DNA of 64,000 bases from Janthinobacterium sp. PAMC25594 (GTDB lineage Bacteria; Pseudomonadota; Gammaproteobacteria; Burkholderiales; Burkholderiaceae_D): NCBI RefSeq assembly GCF_019443505.1, contig NZ_CP080377.1, positions 5,146,001 through 5,210,000 on the forward strand. The letters are read 5' to 3'. The position numbers and the translations under genes are program-made. Of the stretch, positions 17,782-25,563 are shown in pieces (position 1 is the stretch's first letter; every line of letters begins with the position of its first letter). The notes under the pieces are model-generated. The model saw nothing but the letters and a program-made list of their open reading frames with translations. It did no database searches and was not told the DNA's origin.

Positions 17782-18696
17782 TTACTTGCGGCCGTTGCCT
17801 TTGCCGCCGCCCAGCATGTCGAGCTGTTTCGATGGCGCGCCCTTGGGGGCTGTCTTGGCTACCGGCTTGGCGGCTGGCGCAGGGGTATGCTTCACGGCGG
17901 CCTTGGCCACGGTCTTGCCGGCGGCGCTGGCCGGTTTGGCGACTGGTTTGCTGGAAGGAAATGGTTTCGCGGCCGGCTTGGCTGGCGCTGGCGCAGCGAC
18001 TTTCGCTGCTGCCGCGGCGGGGGCCGGTGCGGGTTTGGCCGCTTCAGGCTTGGCCACTGGCTTGGCTTCGACGGCTTTCACGGCGGGCTTGTCGGCGGCC
18101 TTCTCGGCAACCTTGGCCGGTGCCGCCGCCGGCTTGGCTGCTGGAGCCGCAACGGGGGCGGGGGCGGGTGCTGCCTTGGCGACAGGCTTGGCCACTTCGA
18201 CCGGTTTGGCTGGCACAGGCTTGGCGGCGGGCGCAGGTGCCGCTGCCACTGGTGACGGTGCCGGTGCGACGGCCGGCTTGGACGCAGGCGCCGCAGTAGC
18301 AGGTACAGCGGCCAGCGTCGGCTTGGCCGCTGCCGGGGCGGGAACGGTGGCGGCAGGGGCTGCCGCATCGAGGCGGGCCTTGGCCGAGGCCAGCAATTCA
18401 GCCTGGGTGCCCGAGGCGATGCCGAACAGCTGGCGGCTATAGGCCAGCACGCTCTCGATGCTCGGTTGCGCCTGGCTGGTGCTGTAGCTGAAGAAGTCGC
18501 GCGGGTCCTGCGTTGCCAGCAGGTGCTGCGCCGTTTCCGCTGTCTGCGACAGGGCGGCCTTGCCGGCGTTCAGGTTCAGGGCGATGATTTTCTCGGCGCT
18601 TTCAAAGACTTTGTTGGTCAGGGTGCTGAAGATTTGCAGCTGGCTTTCCAGTTGCGACTTGGCGGCGCTGGAAAATTGTTCAGGAAGCGGAAACAT
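17782..18696 (-). CDS. Phasin family protein with long Ala/Lys/Pro-rich tail
   Basis: 304 residues starting MFPLPEQFSS after AAAGGAG. Residues 1-110 are a phasin domain (helical, no Cys; LQIFSTLTNKVFESAEKIIA pattern), which coats polyhydroxyalkanoate granules. Residues about 115-290 are a low-complexity tail made of Ala, Pro, Lys and Val repeats similar to histone H1 or AlgP-like tails, which could bind DNA or polyanions. The end is KQLDMLGGGKGNGRK. The combination suggests a granule protein that also contacts the nucleoid; that role is inference. Confidence 0.85.
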   Translation of the reverse strand: MFPLPEQFSSAAKSQLESQLQIFSTLTNKVFESAEKIIALNLNAGKAALSQTAETAQHLLATQDPRDFFSYSTSQAQPSIESVLAYSRQLFGIASGTQAELLASAKARLDAAAPAATVPAPAAAKPTLAAVPATAAPASKPAVAPAPSPVAAAPAPAAKPVPAKPVEVAKPVAKAAPAPAPVAAPAAKPAAAPAKVAEKAADKPAVKAVEAKPVAKPEAAKPAPAPAAAAAKVAAPAPAKPAAKPFPSSKPVAKPASAAGKTVAKAAVKHTPAPAAKPVAKTAPKGAPSKQLDMLGGGKGNGRK

Positions 18697-19077
18697 ATTT
18701 ACTCCTTTGTACGGATTAAAATGCTGGCAAAACGCTCTGCAAAATCCCGAAAACCAGAGTTGGCCGCGTTTTGTAAAGTGGGTAGCGTGCTAAAAGCTGA
18801 TCATGGACTTTTTATGATGCAACGCAATATGAATATTCTAGCGGTGATTCGAGTTAGTTGAAAGCTATTTTCTCAAGGGCGTGCGCCGTGTGTTTGCGCT
18901 ATTCATGCGCCTGGCAGCATTTGCGGGAAGTTTGCGCACGCGCAAAGCGTTGCCAGGAAATCTATGGCTACGCTTTTGCCAGTGGCTGGTTTCTTGCACT
19001 GCAGCATCCGTGAGAAATATATGAAATGACAATTAACTGAAACGCCAGACACAGATGTCAACCGAAGGAGTGTCCGC
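18697..19077. other. Intergenic region with a nested hairpin
   Basis: 381 bp between the divergent phasin and cytosine deaminase genes, less GC-rich than the genes. It holds a nested structure at 18910-18957: CCTGGCA (18910-18916) pairs with TGCCAGG (18951-18957) and encloses a perfect TTTGCGC-AC-GCGCAAA (18931-18946). This could be an untranslated leader element of the deaminase mRNA or an sRNA. No coding region was supported. Confidence 0.45.
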
Positions 19078-20352
19078 ATGGACCTAGTCATCCGCAATGC
19101 CAGCCTGCCCGACGGGCGCCGCGCCATCGATATCGCCATCGAGGACGGCCGTATCGCCGCCGTCGGCCCCGCCTTGCCCGTGACGGGCGCGCAGGAGATC
19201 GACGCCGCCGGCGACCTCGTCACGCCGCCCTTCGTCGACGCCCACTTCCACATGGACGCCACGCTCAGCTACGGCCTGCCGCGCGTGAATGCCTCCGGCA
19301 CCCTGCTCGAAGGCATCGCCCTGTGGGGCGAGCTGAAACCGCAACTGACGCAGGACGCGCTGGTGCAACGCGCCTTGCAGTATTGCGACTGGGCCGTGGC
19401 GCGCGGCTTGCTGGCCATCCGCTCGCACGTGGATATCTGCGACCCGCGCCTGCTGGCCGTCGAAGCGCTGCTCGACGTCAAGCGGCAAGTGGCGCCGTAT
19501 CTCGATTTACAGTTGGTGGCCTTTCCGCAGGACGGCATCCTGCGCAGCCCGGGCGCCTTCGACAATTTAAAGAGGGCGATCGCCATGGGCGTCGACGTGG
19601 TGGGCGGCATTCCGCATTTCGAGCGTACCATGGCCGACGGCGCGGAATCGGTGCGCCTGCTGTGCGAATTCGCCTGCGAGCGGGGCCTGATGGTGGACAT
19701 GCATTGCGACGAATCGGACGACCCGCTGTCGCGCCACATCGAAACCCTGGCCTTCCACAGCCAGCGCCTTGGCATGCAGGGCAGGGTGACGGGCTCGCAC
19801 CTGACGTCCATGCATTCGATGGACAATTACTATGTGAGCAAGCTGCTGCCCCTGATCCACGAGGCGGGCGTGGCGGCGATTGCCAACCCCCTCATCAACA
19901 TCACCCTGCAGGCGCGCCACGATACGTATCCGAAGCGGCGCGGCATGACGCGCGTGCCCGAGATGCTGGCCGCCGGCATTCCCGTCGCCTTTGGTCACGA
20001 TTGCGTGATGGACCCGTGGTACAGCCTCGGTTCGGGCGACATGCTGGAAGTGGCGCACATGGGCTTGCACGTGGCGCAGATGACGGGCCAGCAAGCGATG
20101 CACGACTGCTTTTTGGCCGTGACGCAGACGCCGGCGCGCATCCTGGGCCTGGACGGCTATGGCATCGCGCCCGGCTGCCATGCGGACTTGCTGATCCTCG
20201 ATTGCGGCTCCACGGTGGAAGCGCTGCGCCTGCGCGCGGCGCGGCGCCTGGTGCTGCGGCGCGGGAAAATCGTCAGCGAGGCGCCGCGCGCGCAATCGCG
20301 CCTGCACCTGCCGGGGCGGCCCGACAGCGTGAACTTCCGCCTGGGGCGCTGA
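19078..20352 (+). CDS. codA: Cytosine deaminase
   Basis: 424 residues. The protein follows the E. coli CodA pattern closely from memory: metal-binding HFHMD near 61-65, a histidine/glutamate pair in MHCDESDD, the SHLTSMHSMDNYY segment, NPLINITLQARHDTYPKRRG, and GHDCVMDPWYSLGSGDM containing the catalytic Asp. It should convert cytosine to uracil and ammonia for pyrimidine salvage, or a related aminated ring. The start follows GAAGGAG. There is no codB permease beside it. Two acetyltransferase genes follow on the same strand. Confidence 0.88.
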   Translation: MDLVIRNASLPDGRRAIDIAIEDGRIAAVGPALPVTGAQEIDAAGDLVTPPFVDAHFHMDATLSYGLPRVNASGTLLEGIALWGELKPQLTQDALVQRALQYCDWAVARGLLAIRSHVDICDPRLLAVEALLDVKRQVAPYLDLQLVAFPQDGILRSPGAFDNLKRAIAMGVDVVGGIPHFERTMADGAESVRLLCEFACERGLMVDMHCDESDDPLSRHIETLAFHSQRLGMQGRVTGSHLTSMHSMDNYYVSKLLPLIHEAGVAAIANPLINITLQARHDTYPKRRGMTRVPEMLAAGIPVAFGHDCVMDPWYSLGSGDMLEVAHMGLHVAQMTGQQAMHDCFLAVTQTPARILGLDGYGIAPGCHADLLILDCGSTVEALRLRAARRLVLRRGKIVSEAPRAQSRLHLPGRPDSVNFRLGR

Positions 20353-20388
20353 TACAATCGGCCATCACTTGTTATCGGGAGCACCGCC

Positions 20389-20907
20389 TTGAAAGAAATT
20401 GATATCCGCCCGGCCCAGGAAGCCGACTTCGACGCCATGTGGCCGATTTTCCAGACCCTGGTGGCCGCTGGCGACACCTACACCTTCCCCGCCGATACTA
20501 CGCGCGAAGCGTGCCACGCCTACTGGTTCGGCCCCGGCATACAAAGTCATGTCGCCGTGATGGGCAGCGAGCGCTTGCTGGGCATGTACAAGCTGGTGGC
20601 GAACCAGCCGGGTCATGGATCGCACGTGGCCAATGCCTCGTTCATGGTCGATCCCGCCGCGCAGGGCGTGGGCGTGGGGCGCATGCTGGGCGTGCACTGC
20701 ATGGAAGAAGCGCGCCGCGCGGGCTACCTGGCGATGCAGTTCAACTTCGTCGTCAGCACCAACCTGGGCGCCGTCACCCTGTGGAAAAAGCTGGGCTTTT
20801 CCATCATCGGCACCCTGCCGCTGGCCTATCGCCACGCTCAACTCGGCTATGTCGACGCCTACGTGATGTACCAGTTGCTGACCGATCCGATGCAGTGGCC
20901 GGCATGA
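20389..20907 (+). CDS. GNAT-family N-acetyltransferase
   Basis: 172 residues starting at a TTG (KEIDIRPAQEADF) preceded by GGGAG. The acetyl-CoA binding motif A is visible as VDPAAQGVGVGRMLG, with the usual C-terminal LWKKLGF. The substrate is unknown; the closest general types are phosphinothricin- or L-amino-acid acetyltransferases. The last 4 bp overlap the start of the next acetyltransferase (ATGA), so the two are translationally coupled. Confidence 0.82.
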   Translation: MKEIDIRPAQEADFDAMWPIFQTLVAAGDTYTFPADTTREACHAYWFGPGIQSHVAVMGSERLLGMYKLVANQPGHGSHVANASFMVDPAAQGVGVGRMLGVHCMEEARRAGYLAMQFNFVVSTNLGAVTLWKKLGFSIIGTLPLAYRHAQLGYVDAYVMYQLLTDPMQWPA

Positions 20908-21437
20908 GCGGCGCCGTCACTGTGATCGAGACGCCGCGCCTGCGCCTGCGCACCTTCACGCCCGAGGACGCGCCGTTCTACCTTGCACTGATCAATGAAC
21001 CATCGTGGATCGCCAATATCGGCGACCGCAACATCCATACCGTGGATGCGGCGCGCGCGGCGCTGGAGGCCGGTCCGATGGCGCAGTTCCGCGAGCATGG
21101 CTATTGCTTTTACGTTATCGAGCGCCACAGCGACGGCACGGCCATCGGCATGGGCGGCATGATACGCCGCGACAGCCTGCCCGGCCCCGACATCGGCTAC
21201 GCCATGCTGCCCGCCTACTGGGGCCAGGGCTATGCCTGGGAGGCGACGGCGGCCATCGTGCGGCATGCCCGGCACACGCTGCGCATCCCCACCCTGTACG
21301 GCATCACCTCGCCGCAGAACCAGGCGTCGATCAATTTGCTCAATAAACTGGGCTTGCGCTTCGAGCGCTTTTCGCGCCTGCCGCCGGCGGGCAAGGATAC
21401 CAATATCTACCGCAAGGATTTTCACCAGTTTTCGTAG
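20904..21437 (+). CDS. GNAT-family acetyltransferase, RimJ/RimL type
   Basis: 177 residues starting MSGAVTVIETPRLRLRTFTP, the typical beginning of RimJ/RimL-like GNAT proteins (ETPRLRLR). Motif A is IGYAMLPAYWGQGYAWEA and the C-terminal NQASINLLNKLGLRFE is characteristic. It may acetylate protein N-termini or a small amine. Coupled by an ATGA overlap to the preceding acetyltransferase. It is the last gene before the AT-rich restriction-modification island, so the island begins within about 35 bp of this stop codon. Confidence 0.85.
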   Translation: MSGAVTVIETPRLRLRTFTPEDAPFYLALINEPSWIANIGDRNIHTVDAARAALEAGPMAQFREHGYCFYVIERHSDGTAIGMGGMIRRDSLPGPDIGYAMLPAYWGQGYAWEATAAIVRHARHTLRIPTLYGITSPQNQASINLLNKLGLRFERFSRLPPAGKDTNIYRKDFHQFS

Positions 21438-21472
21438 TGTGAACGTCAATATTGAATAGAGTAAGGAAATAG

Positions 21473-22393
21473 ATGGCCACAAGTAAAAAAGTCGTTCCAC
21501 CTCTCGAAACTATGCTTGCTGAATTGCAAGATTTAGCCAGTCGAATAGCCAATGTTGACGCAGGTACTGATGCTCGTAGCGTCAAAAAAATCCGTTTGGA
21601 ACTAGAAAAGGCTGTGTCTGAGATCAAGGCGACCACAGAAAGGTTGGACCCCGTTTGGCGCCCCGAATCGATTTTTGATCCTTCCGATCCCAATACTGCT
21701 GGCAGAGTAGTGGCCTTGACCATGGTTGCGCAGGAAAGGCATTCGTTAGCGGCGATCCCTGAGTTTTACGGCGCCGGGGTGTATGCGATCTATTATGGGG
21801 GTGATTTTTTGCCATACTTGCCGCTTAAAGACAAGGATCATCCTATCTATGTCGGGAAAGCTGACCCTGACCGACAAGGCGCCAAGGATGCTGTAACTCA
21901 AGGAACAAAGTTGTCGGCACGACTCAATGAACATGCTCGTAGTATTCGAAAAGCTACCACGACGCTGAAGATTGAAGATTTTGAATGCCGCTTTTTGATT
22001 GTGCAAAGTGGATATCAAAAGTCGGCCGAAGATTATTTGATCAACTTTTTTAAGCCTATCTGGAACTCGGAAACAAAGATTTGTTTTGGTCTTGGGAAGC
22101 ACGGTGACAGTTCTGATACACGTGTCAACAAACGATCACCCTGGGACACCCTTCATCCAGGACGAGAATGGGCGGATAGAACTTTTGAAAACCAGAAATC
22201 ACCTGAGGTGATCAATGAGCAAATTGCTGGTCACTTTGCAATCCATATGCCCTACACGGATGTCCATCAGATTTTCGAACGTATCATGGCCGATATGCGT
22301 CAGATTAACCGGGAGCGTTTTTTTACTCCCACAAAAGATGGTGTTTTGTTCGATCAGGTAGCGGCCGAGGTCACTTCCCCTCCAGGAAAGTAG
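21473..22393 (+). CDS. Eco29kI-family type II restriction endonuclease (GIY-YIG)
   Basis: 306 residues, start preceded by AAGGAAATAG. The GIY-YIG nuclease core is present: GVY at 102-104, IYVGK at 125-129, then Arg150 and His154 in ARLNEHA, Glu186 in SAEDYL and Asn198 in PIWNSE. The Arg-to-His (4) and Glu-to-Asn (12) distances equal those I recall for the Eco29kI active site. An N-terminal helical segment precedes it. Eco29kI cuts CCGCGG; this protein's own site is unproven. Codon use is more AT-rich than the flanking genes. It faces the methyltransferase gene, with an IS between them. Confidence 0.88.
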   Translation: MATSKKVVPPLETMLAELQDLASRIANVDAGTDARSVKKIRLELEKAVSEIKATTERLDPVWRPESIFDPSDPNTAGRVVALTMVAQERHSLAAIPEFYGAGVYAIYYGGDFLPYLPLKDKDHPIYVGKADPDRQGAKDAVTQGTKLSARLNEHARSIRKATTTLKIEDFECRFLIVQSGYQKSAEDYLINFFKPIWNSETKICFGLGKHGDSSDTRVNKRSPWDTLHPGREWADRTFENQKSPEVINEQIAGHFAIHMPYTDVHQIFERIMADMRQINRERFFTPTKDGVLFDQVAAEVTSPPGK

Positions 22394-22423
22394 CGTCGTA
22401 GAACTGATTTTGCCTTAGAACTC

Positions 22424-22981
22424 CTAACAAAACCTCTGAATGTATCTCCAGCAGATGAGTATGCAGGCAAGCGAGAGGAATGCCTGATGGATATCGGCAC
22501 GGCGCTCGTAGCGGATACGTAATCGGCGAAAGCGGTGCAGCCATCCCAGTGTGCGTTCGACCACCCATCGCCATTTACCCAGGCGTTCGCGCGACTCAAT
22601 GCCGTAGCGGGCTATGAGTGGAACGATGCCACGGCTGCGCAACCAGGCCCGATGGGCACGCGAAGCGTAGGCCTTGTCGGCATGCAGTTTGGCAGGACGT
22701 TTGCGTGGACGGCCAGCAAGACCTGCTACTGGAGGGACGGCTTCAAGCAGGGGAATGAGCATTCGGGAATCATGTACCTGAGCCCCCGATATGCTCGCCA
22801 CCAGAGGCAGACCGCGTTGATCGACGAGCAGATGGTGCTTGCATCCGAGCTTGTCACGGTCGGTGGGATTGGGGCCGGTATGCTGTCCGCCGAGGGGGGG
22901 ATGGCACGCTGGCCGAGTCGACACTGGCGCGTTCCCACTGAATTTGGTCGTATTCCCGCAAGTGCTGCAGCATGGCGTCAT
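22424..22981 (-). CDS. IS5-family transposase, downstream frame (OrfB)
   Basis: The part after the C-run, beginning near GGQHTGPNPTD, carries the rest of the DDE domain: LLVDQRGLPL, second Asp in KLHADKAY, and Glu in RWVVERTLGWLHRFRRLR. The residues upstream of the C-run in this frame are probably not translated on their own. The stop codon falls inside the terminal inverted repeat. Whether the two frames are joined by programmed frameshifting or by mutation cannot be decided here. Confidence 0.78.
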   Translation of the reverse strand: MTPCCSTCGNTTKFSGNAPVSTRPACHPPLGGQHTGPNPTDRDKLGCKHHLLVDQRGLPLVASISGAQVHDSRMLIPLLEAVPPVAGLAGRPRKRPAKLHADKAYASRAHRAWLRSRGIVPLIARYGIESRERLGKWRWVVERTLGWLHRFRRLRIRYERRADIHQAFLSLACILICWRYIQRFC

Positions 22982-23228
22982 GGATGCGTTGCCACGTGCC
23001 GGTTTGTTGCCAGGTATGTAGACGCCGCCAGCAACTCATGCCGCTGCCGCAACCGAGTTCACGGGGAAGATATTCCCAAGGCAAGCCGGTCTTGAGGACG
23101 AACAGGATGCCGGTCAAGGCGGCACGGTCGTCAATGCGAGGACGCCCGCCTTTGGGAGAGGGACGATGTGCTGGCAGCAAAGGCTGAATCAGCACCCACA
23201 GGTCATCAGGAAGAAGTGCTTTGGCCAT
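22854..23228 (-). CDS. IS5-family transposase, upstream frame (OrfA)
   Basis: 124 residues starting MAKALLPDDLWVLIQPLLPA, the typical N-terminus of IS427-group transposases, with a helix-turn-helix-like region and a first catalytic Asp in SVDSASV near residue 104. The frame then leaves the family pattern after a run of seven C on the minus strand (22891-22897). A shift of +1 (or -2) at this run joins it to the downstream frame, which restores the family motif GGQHTGPNPTDRDKLG. Confidence 0.8.
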   Translation of the reverse strand: MAKALLPDDLWVLIQPLLPAHRPSPKGGRPRIDDRAALTGILFVLKTGLPWEYLPRELGCGSGMSCWRRLHTWQQTGTWQRIHDAMLQHLREYDQIQWERASVDSASVPSPPRRTAYRPQSHRP

Positions 23229-23390
23229 GGCGCGGCCCTCGAAAATGATGTCAGGTAGGTTTGACCAGCATCGGTACCCTTTGTTTCCGGGGACGACGTT
23301 TTGTTAGGCGCTCTAAGATTCACACTTTCGAACAAGGTAGGGAAATCACGTGCATTTATGTGGTTTTCTTAGCATGCCGACGCGCACTTT

Positions 23391-24623
23391 TTACTCTCGC
23401 AAAAGTGCGCATACTCCGCGCGCCATCACTGCCGCCAACTTCACCGGAACCGCATTGCCAAGCTGGCGCATGGTCTCAGACCATGTGCCTTCAAATATAA
23501 AATTGTCAGGAAAGGTCTGAATGCGTGCTGATTCTCTGACAGTAAAATACCTAACCGAGCCGTCTGTTCGGCGTAGCATATTTTCACCGCCAGGTACTCC
23601 ATGATCACCTGCTTTGAGCGCCTTTGCTGGTTCATCAATTGAGCTTCCCGTATGTCCTGCATAAGCTCTTGCGCCTGGCTGAAAGCGATGTGCTTGCACT
23701 AACCCTAACGCCTTTGTAGAGGATATCTCGGGATCGGGAAGGTCGGAGATGGCGTCTCTGACGGTTTGCCAGGCAATCATGTTGGCACCGTAATCAGCAT
23801 CCAATATTTTTTGTATCTTTTTATCGATGCCATCGGGCCGTGGCGGACGGTTTTTTGACGCAACGCGGTGACGTTCCCAGTAGCTTCCGTTTGCCCATTT
23901 TGTCAGCACCAGCGCATCACTGCTATGTGTCTCTGCTGGAAAGTCCCAAGGCTTGTGAACATCAGCCCTGAAACCAACAAAGAAAATTCGCATGCGCTTT
24001 TGTGGTACACCATAATTGGCCGCATTGACCAGACGGTGATAGACATGATATTCGCTCGTAGCTCCCTTGGCCTTGTATTTTTGCAGCCTCACCAAGTGGT
24101 CTGTCCACAGCTCTTTCGTTTTGGCGATTTGTGAGGGGAACTCAAGTTGCAGCAAGATGTAGTTGAAGTAGTCGGCGAATGCGGCACGTTTTAGGCCTTG
24201 TACATTTTCAAAGGTGAACGCGCGCGGTCTGGCCTCTCGGACAGCACGTATCGCTTGTGGGAACATATCTCTCTCGTCGAGAAATCCACCGTGCTTTCCG
24301 CCCATGGAAAAAGGTTGGCAAGGTGGACCTCCGGTGATCAAATCGATATTGTTATGATTTTTATAGTTAAAATCACGTACGTCGCCCTCTGTGACATCGG
24401 GCCAATGACTGATCGGTTCCACCTGCTGAAGCTTATTATTGCGCAAGGTATTGCACGCATGGCTGTTCCATTCTACAACCGCGCGATGCTGAACATCATT
24501 GCTGGAAAAACCAAGCGCCAACCCTCCCGCCCCTGCGAATAGCTCAATTGACTCAATGATACGAGTGCTTGTCACTAATGTGTCTGACGGGACTAAGAGG
24601 GCGGGCGTGTTATACATGGTCAT
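23391..24623 (-). CDS. DNA (cytosine-5-)-methyltransferase of the R-M island
   Basis: 410 residues. The conserved C5 motifs appear in order: I (LFAGAGGLALGF, about 28-39), IV (GGPPCQPFS with catalytic Cys102), VI (FENVQG, about 138-143), VIII (PQKRMRIFFVG) and X (RQLGNAVP near the C-terminus), with a target-recognition region between VIII and IX. It should methylate the site cut by the adjacent endonuclease. Starts MTMYNTP; the second ATG (24617) is an alternative. A near-consensus promoter with a LexA box lies about 220 bp upstream. The gene points toward the endonuclease gene, an unusual tail-to-tail layout. Confidence 0.9.
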   Translation of the reverse strand: MTMYNTPALLVPSDTLVTSTRIIESIELFAGAGGLALGFSSNDVQHRAVVEWNSHACNTLRNNKLQQVEPISHWPDVTEGDVRDFNYKNHNNIDLITGGPPCQPFSMGGKHGGFLDERDMFPQAIRAVREARPRAFTFENVQGLKRAAFADYFNYILLQLEFPSQIAKTKELWTDHLVRLQKYKAKGATSEYHVYHRLVNAANYGVPQKRMRIFFVGFRADVHKPWDFPAETHSSDALVLTKWANGSYWERHRVASKNRPPRPDGIDKKIQKILDADYGANMIAWQTVRDAISDLPDPEISSTKALGLVQAHRFQPGARAYAGHTGSSIDEPAKALKAGDHGVPGGENMLRRTDGSVRYFTVRESARIQTFPDNFIFEGTWSETMRQLGNAVPVKLAAVMARGVCALLRE

Positions 24624-24840
24624 TTGGAGTGGCTGAAGCGATGCTGCTTTTTCGGGACATTACTGATTCGATGTGGTTGATGGCAACTACCACTCACGCC
24701 TGTATGCGAAGGTGTGTATGGCAACTGCTGTTGGATACATTTAAGTAGTGCGGCAGTATAAAGCAAGGAACAGAAGAGGAACAAACCGATGGAAGCAGCT
24801 CCACTTTAGATGCTTTAAAATCAACTTTTCCGCATGACTC

Positions 24841-24868
24841 ATTATACTGTGTTTTTGTACAGTATTCA
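24841..24868 (-). promoter_or_regulatory. Sigma-70 promoter toward the methyltransferase
   Basis: Read leftward: -35 TTGAAT (24868-24863), a 17-bp spacer and a consensus -10 TATAAT (24846-24841). The LexA box fills the spacer. Predicted start near 24834, giving a leader of about 210 nt before the methyltransferase ATG. Confidence 0.65.
24845..24864. promoter_or_regulatory. LexA (SOS) box
   Basis: TACTGTGTTTTTGTACAGTA has CTGT-N8-ACAG with outer TA/TA, close to the E. coli and betaproteobacterial LexA consensus; one more flanking pair (A/T) also matches. It overlaps the leftward promoter and is 85 bp upstream of the vsr start. Binding by LexA is inferred, not shown. Confidence 0.7.
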
Positions 24869-24949
24869 ATGGCCTGATTTGTACTATTCAAAGTACCCTT
24901 GAAAATACTAGGAGTGGCACTATTTCTGCACGGTTTCATGAGGTGCATT

Positions 24950-25408
24950 ATGGTTGATACTATAGATCAGCCATCGCGTAGCAGAGTGATGGCGCGGGTC
25001 AAGGGGAAAAACACTGGACCAGAGTTGATGGTTCGAAAGATGGTTTTTGCAGCAGGATATCGTTATCGGATCCATGTCGAAAATCTTCCGGGCTCCCCAG
25101 ATTTGACGTTTCCTGGTAGGAAAAAAGTCATCTTCGTGCATGGATGTTTTTGGCATCGGCATGAGGGCTGTGATTTGGCTCGCATGCCTAAGTCACGTAT
25201 TGATTTTTGGTGCTCAAAATTAAGTGGAAATAAGTTACGTGACGCACGAACAGTCGAGGCCTTACGTGGGTCCGGATGGGATGTCATGGTGGTGTGGGAG
25301 TGCGAGCTTCGTGATCCTGAGAGCGTAGCGAGAGCAATACAGATATTTCTCGGCGCACCTGGTCAGCTGGCATTGCAGAATTCCAGAGGTGAGTCTCCAG
25401 GCAACTGA
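24950..25408 (+). CDS. vsr: Very short patch repair endonuclease
   Basis: 152 residues starting MVDTIDQPSRSRVMARVKGKNT, the standard Vsr N-terminus. The catalytic Asp51 (PGSPD) and His64/His69 in FVHGCFWHRH are at the same positions as in E. coli Vsr, and VVWECEL follows near the end. It nicks next to T:G mismatches formed by deamination of 5-methylcytosine, protecting sites methylated by the neighbouring C5 methyltransferase. Divergent from that gene; expression may be LexA-controlled. The upstream in-frame start at 24899 is not used in the family. Confidence 0.93.
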   Translation: MVDTIDQPSRSRVMARVKGKNTGPELMVRKMVFAAGYRYRIHVENLPGSPDLTFPGRKKVIFVHGCFWHRHEGCDLARMPKSRIDFWCSKLSGNKLRDARTVEALRGSGWDVMVVWECELRDPESVARAIQIFLGAPGQLALQNSRGESPGN

Positions 25409-25510
25409 GGATATGCCGACTGTCGCTGATCCGCAGGCTGATGAGGCTGACTGAAAAAAAGTATTTAGAAAGCAGTGCCTTTTGTAGTGGTGGCGCGCAG
25501 TCTTTGTTTT

Positions 25511-25547
25511 TATAGTTGCTTCACCGGTGGAAAACCACCGGACTATA
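25511..25547 (+). promoter_or_regulatory. Two-part hairpin in the leader of the polyol operon
   Basis: CCGGTGG (25524-25530), loop AAAA, CCACCGG (25535-25541), extended by TATAGT (25511-25516) with ACTATA (25542-25547) across a 7-nt bulge. It ends 5 bp before the GGAG ribosome site of the binding-protein gene, so it may act as an operator or as an mRNA structure that controls translation. Confidence 0.5.
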
Positions 25548-25563
25548 AAAATGGAGACTCGTG

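Larger units (their letters stand above)
22418..23313 (-). mobile_element. IS5-family insertion sequence (IS427-like), 896 bp
   Basis: The ends are imperfect inverted repeats: GAACTCCTAACAAAAC at 22418-22433 and, inverted, GAGCGCCTAACAAAAC at 23298-23313 (14 of 16 match). A TA dinucleotide flanks both ends (22416-22417 and 23314-23315), a plausible target duplication. Two overlapping minus-strand frames encode the transposase. The element sits 24 bp after the endonuclease stop codon and 77 bp from the methyltransferase stop, so neither coding region is broken. It appears complete. Confidence 0.85.
24624..24949. other. Divergent regulatory region between methyltransferase and vsr
   Basis: 326 bp of AT-rich DNA separating the leftward methyltransferase from the rightward vsr. 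It contains the LexA box and leftward promoter described separately, and a small inverted repeat GTACT-attcaa-AGTAC (24881-24896) closer to vsr that could bind another regulator. The leftward transcript would have a leader of about 210 nt. No convincing gene is present. Confidence 0.6.

Noticed and set aside
24736..24845. A 33-codon leftward ORF next to the LexA box, encoding a partly hydrophobic peptide (TisB-like idea)
   Set aside because: Its ATG overlaps the predicted -10 box, so it lies upstream of the expected transcription start and has no ribosome site.
24899..24949. Seventeen-residue N-terminal extension of Vsr
   Set aside because: The catalytic residue numbers equal those of E. coli Vsr only when the ATG at 24950 is used, and the extra segment has no family match.
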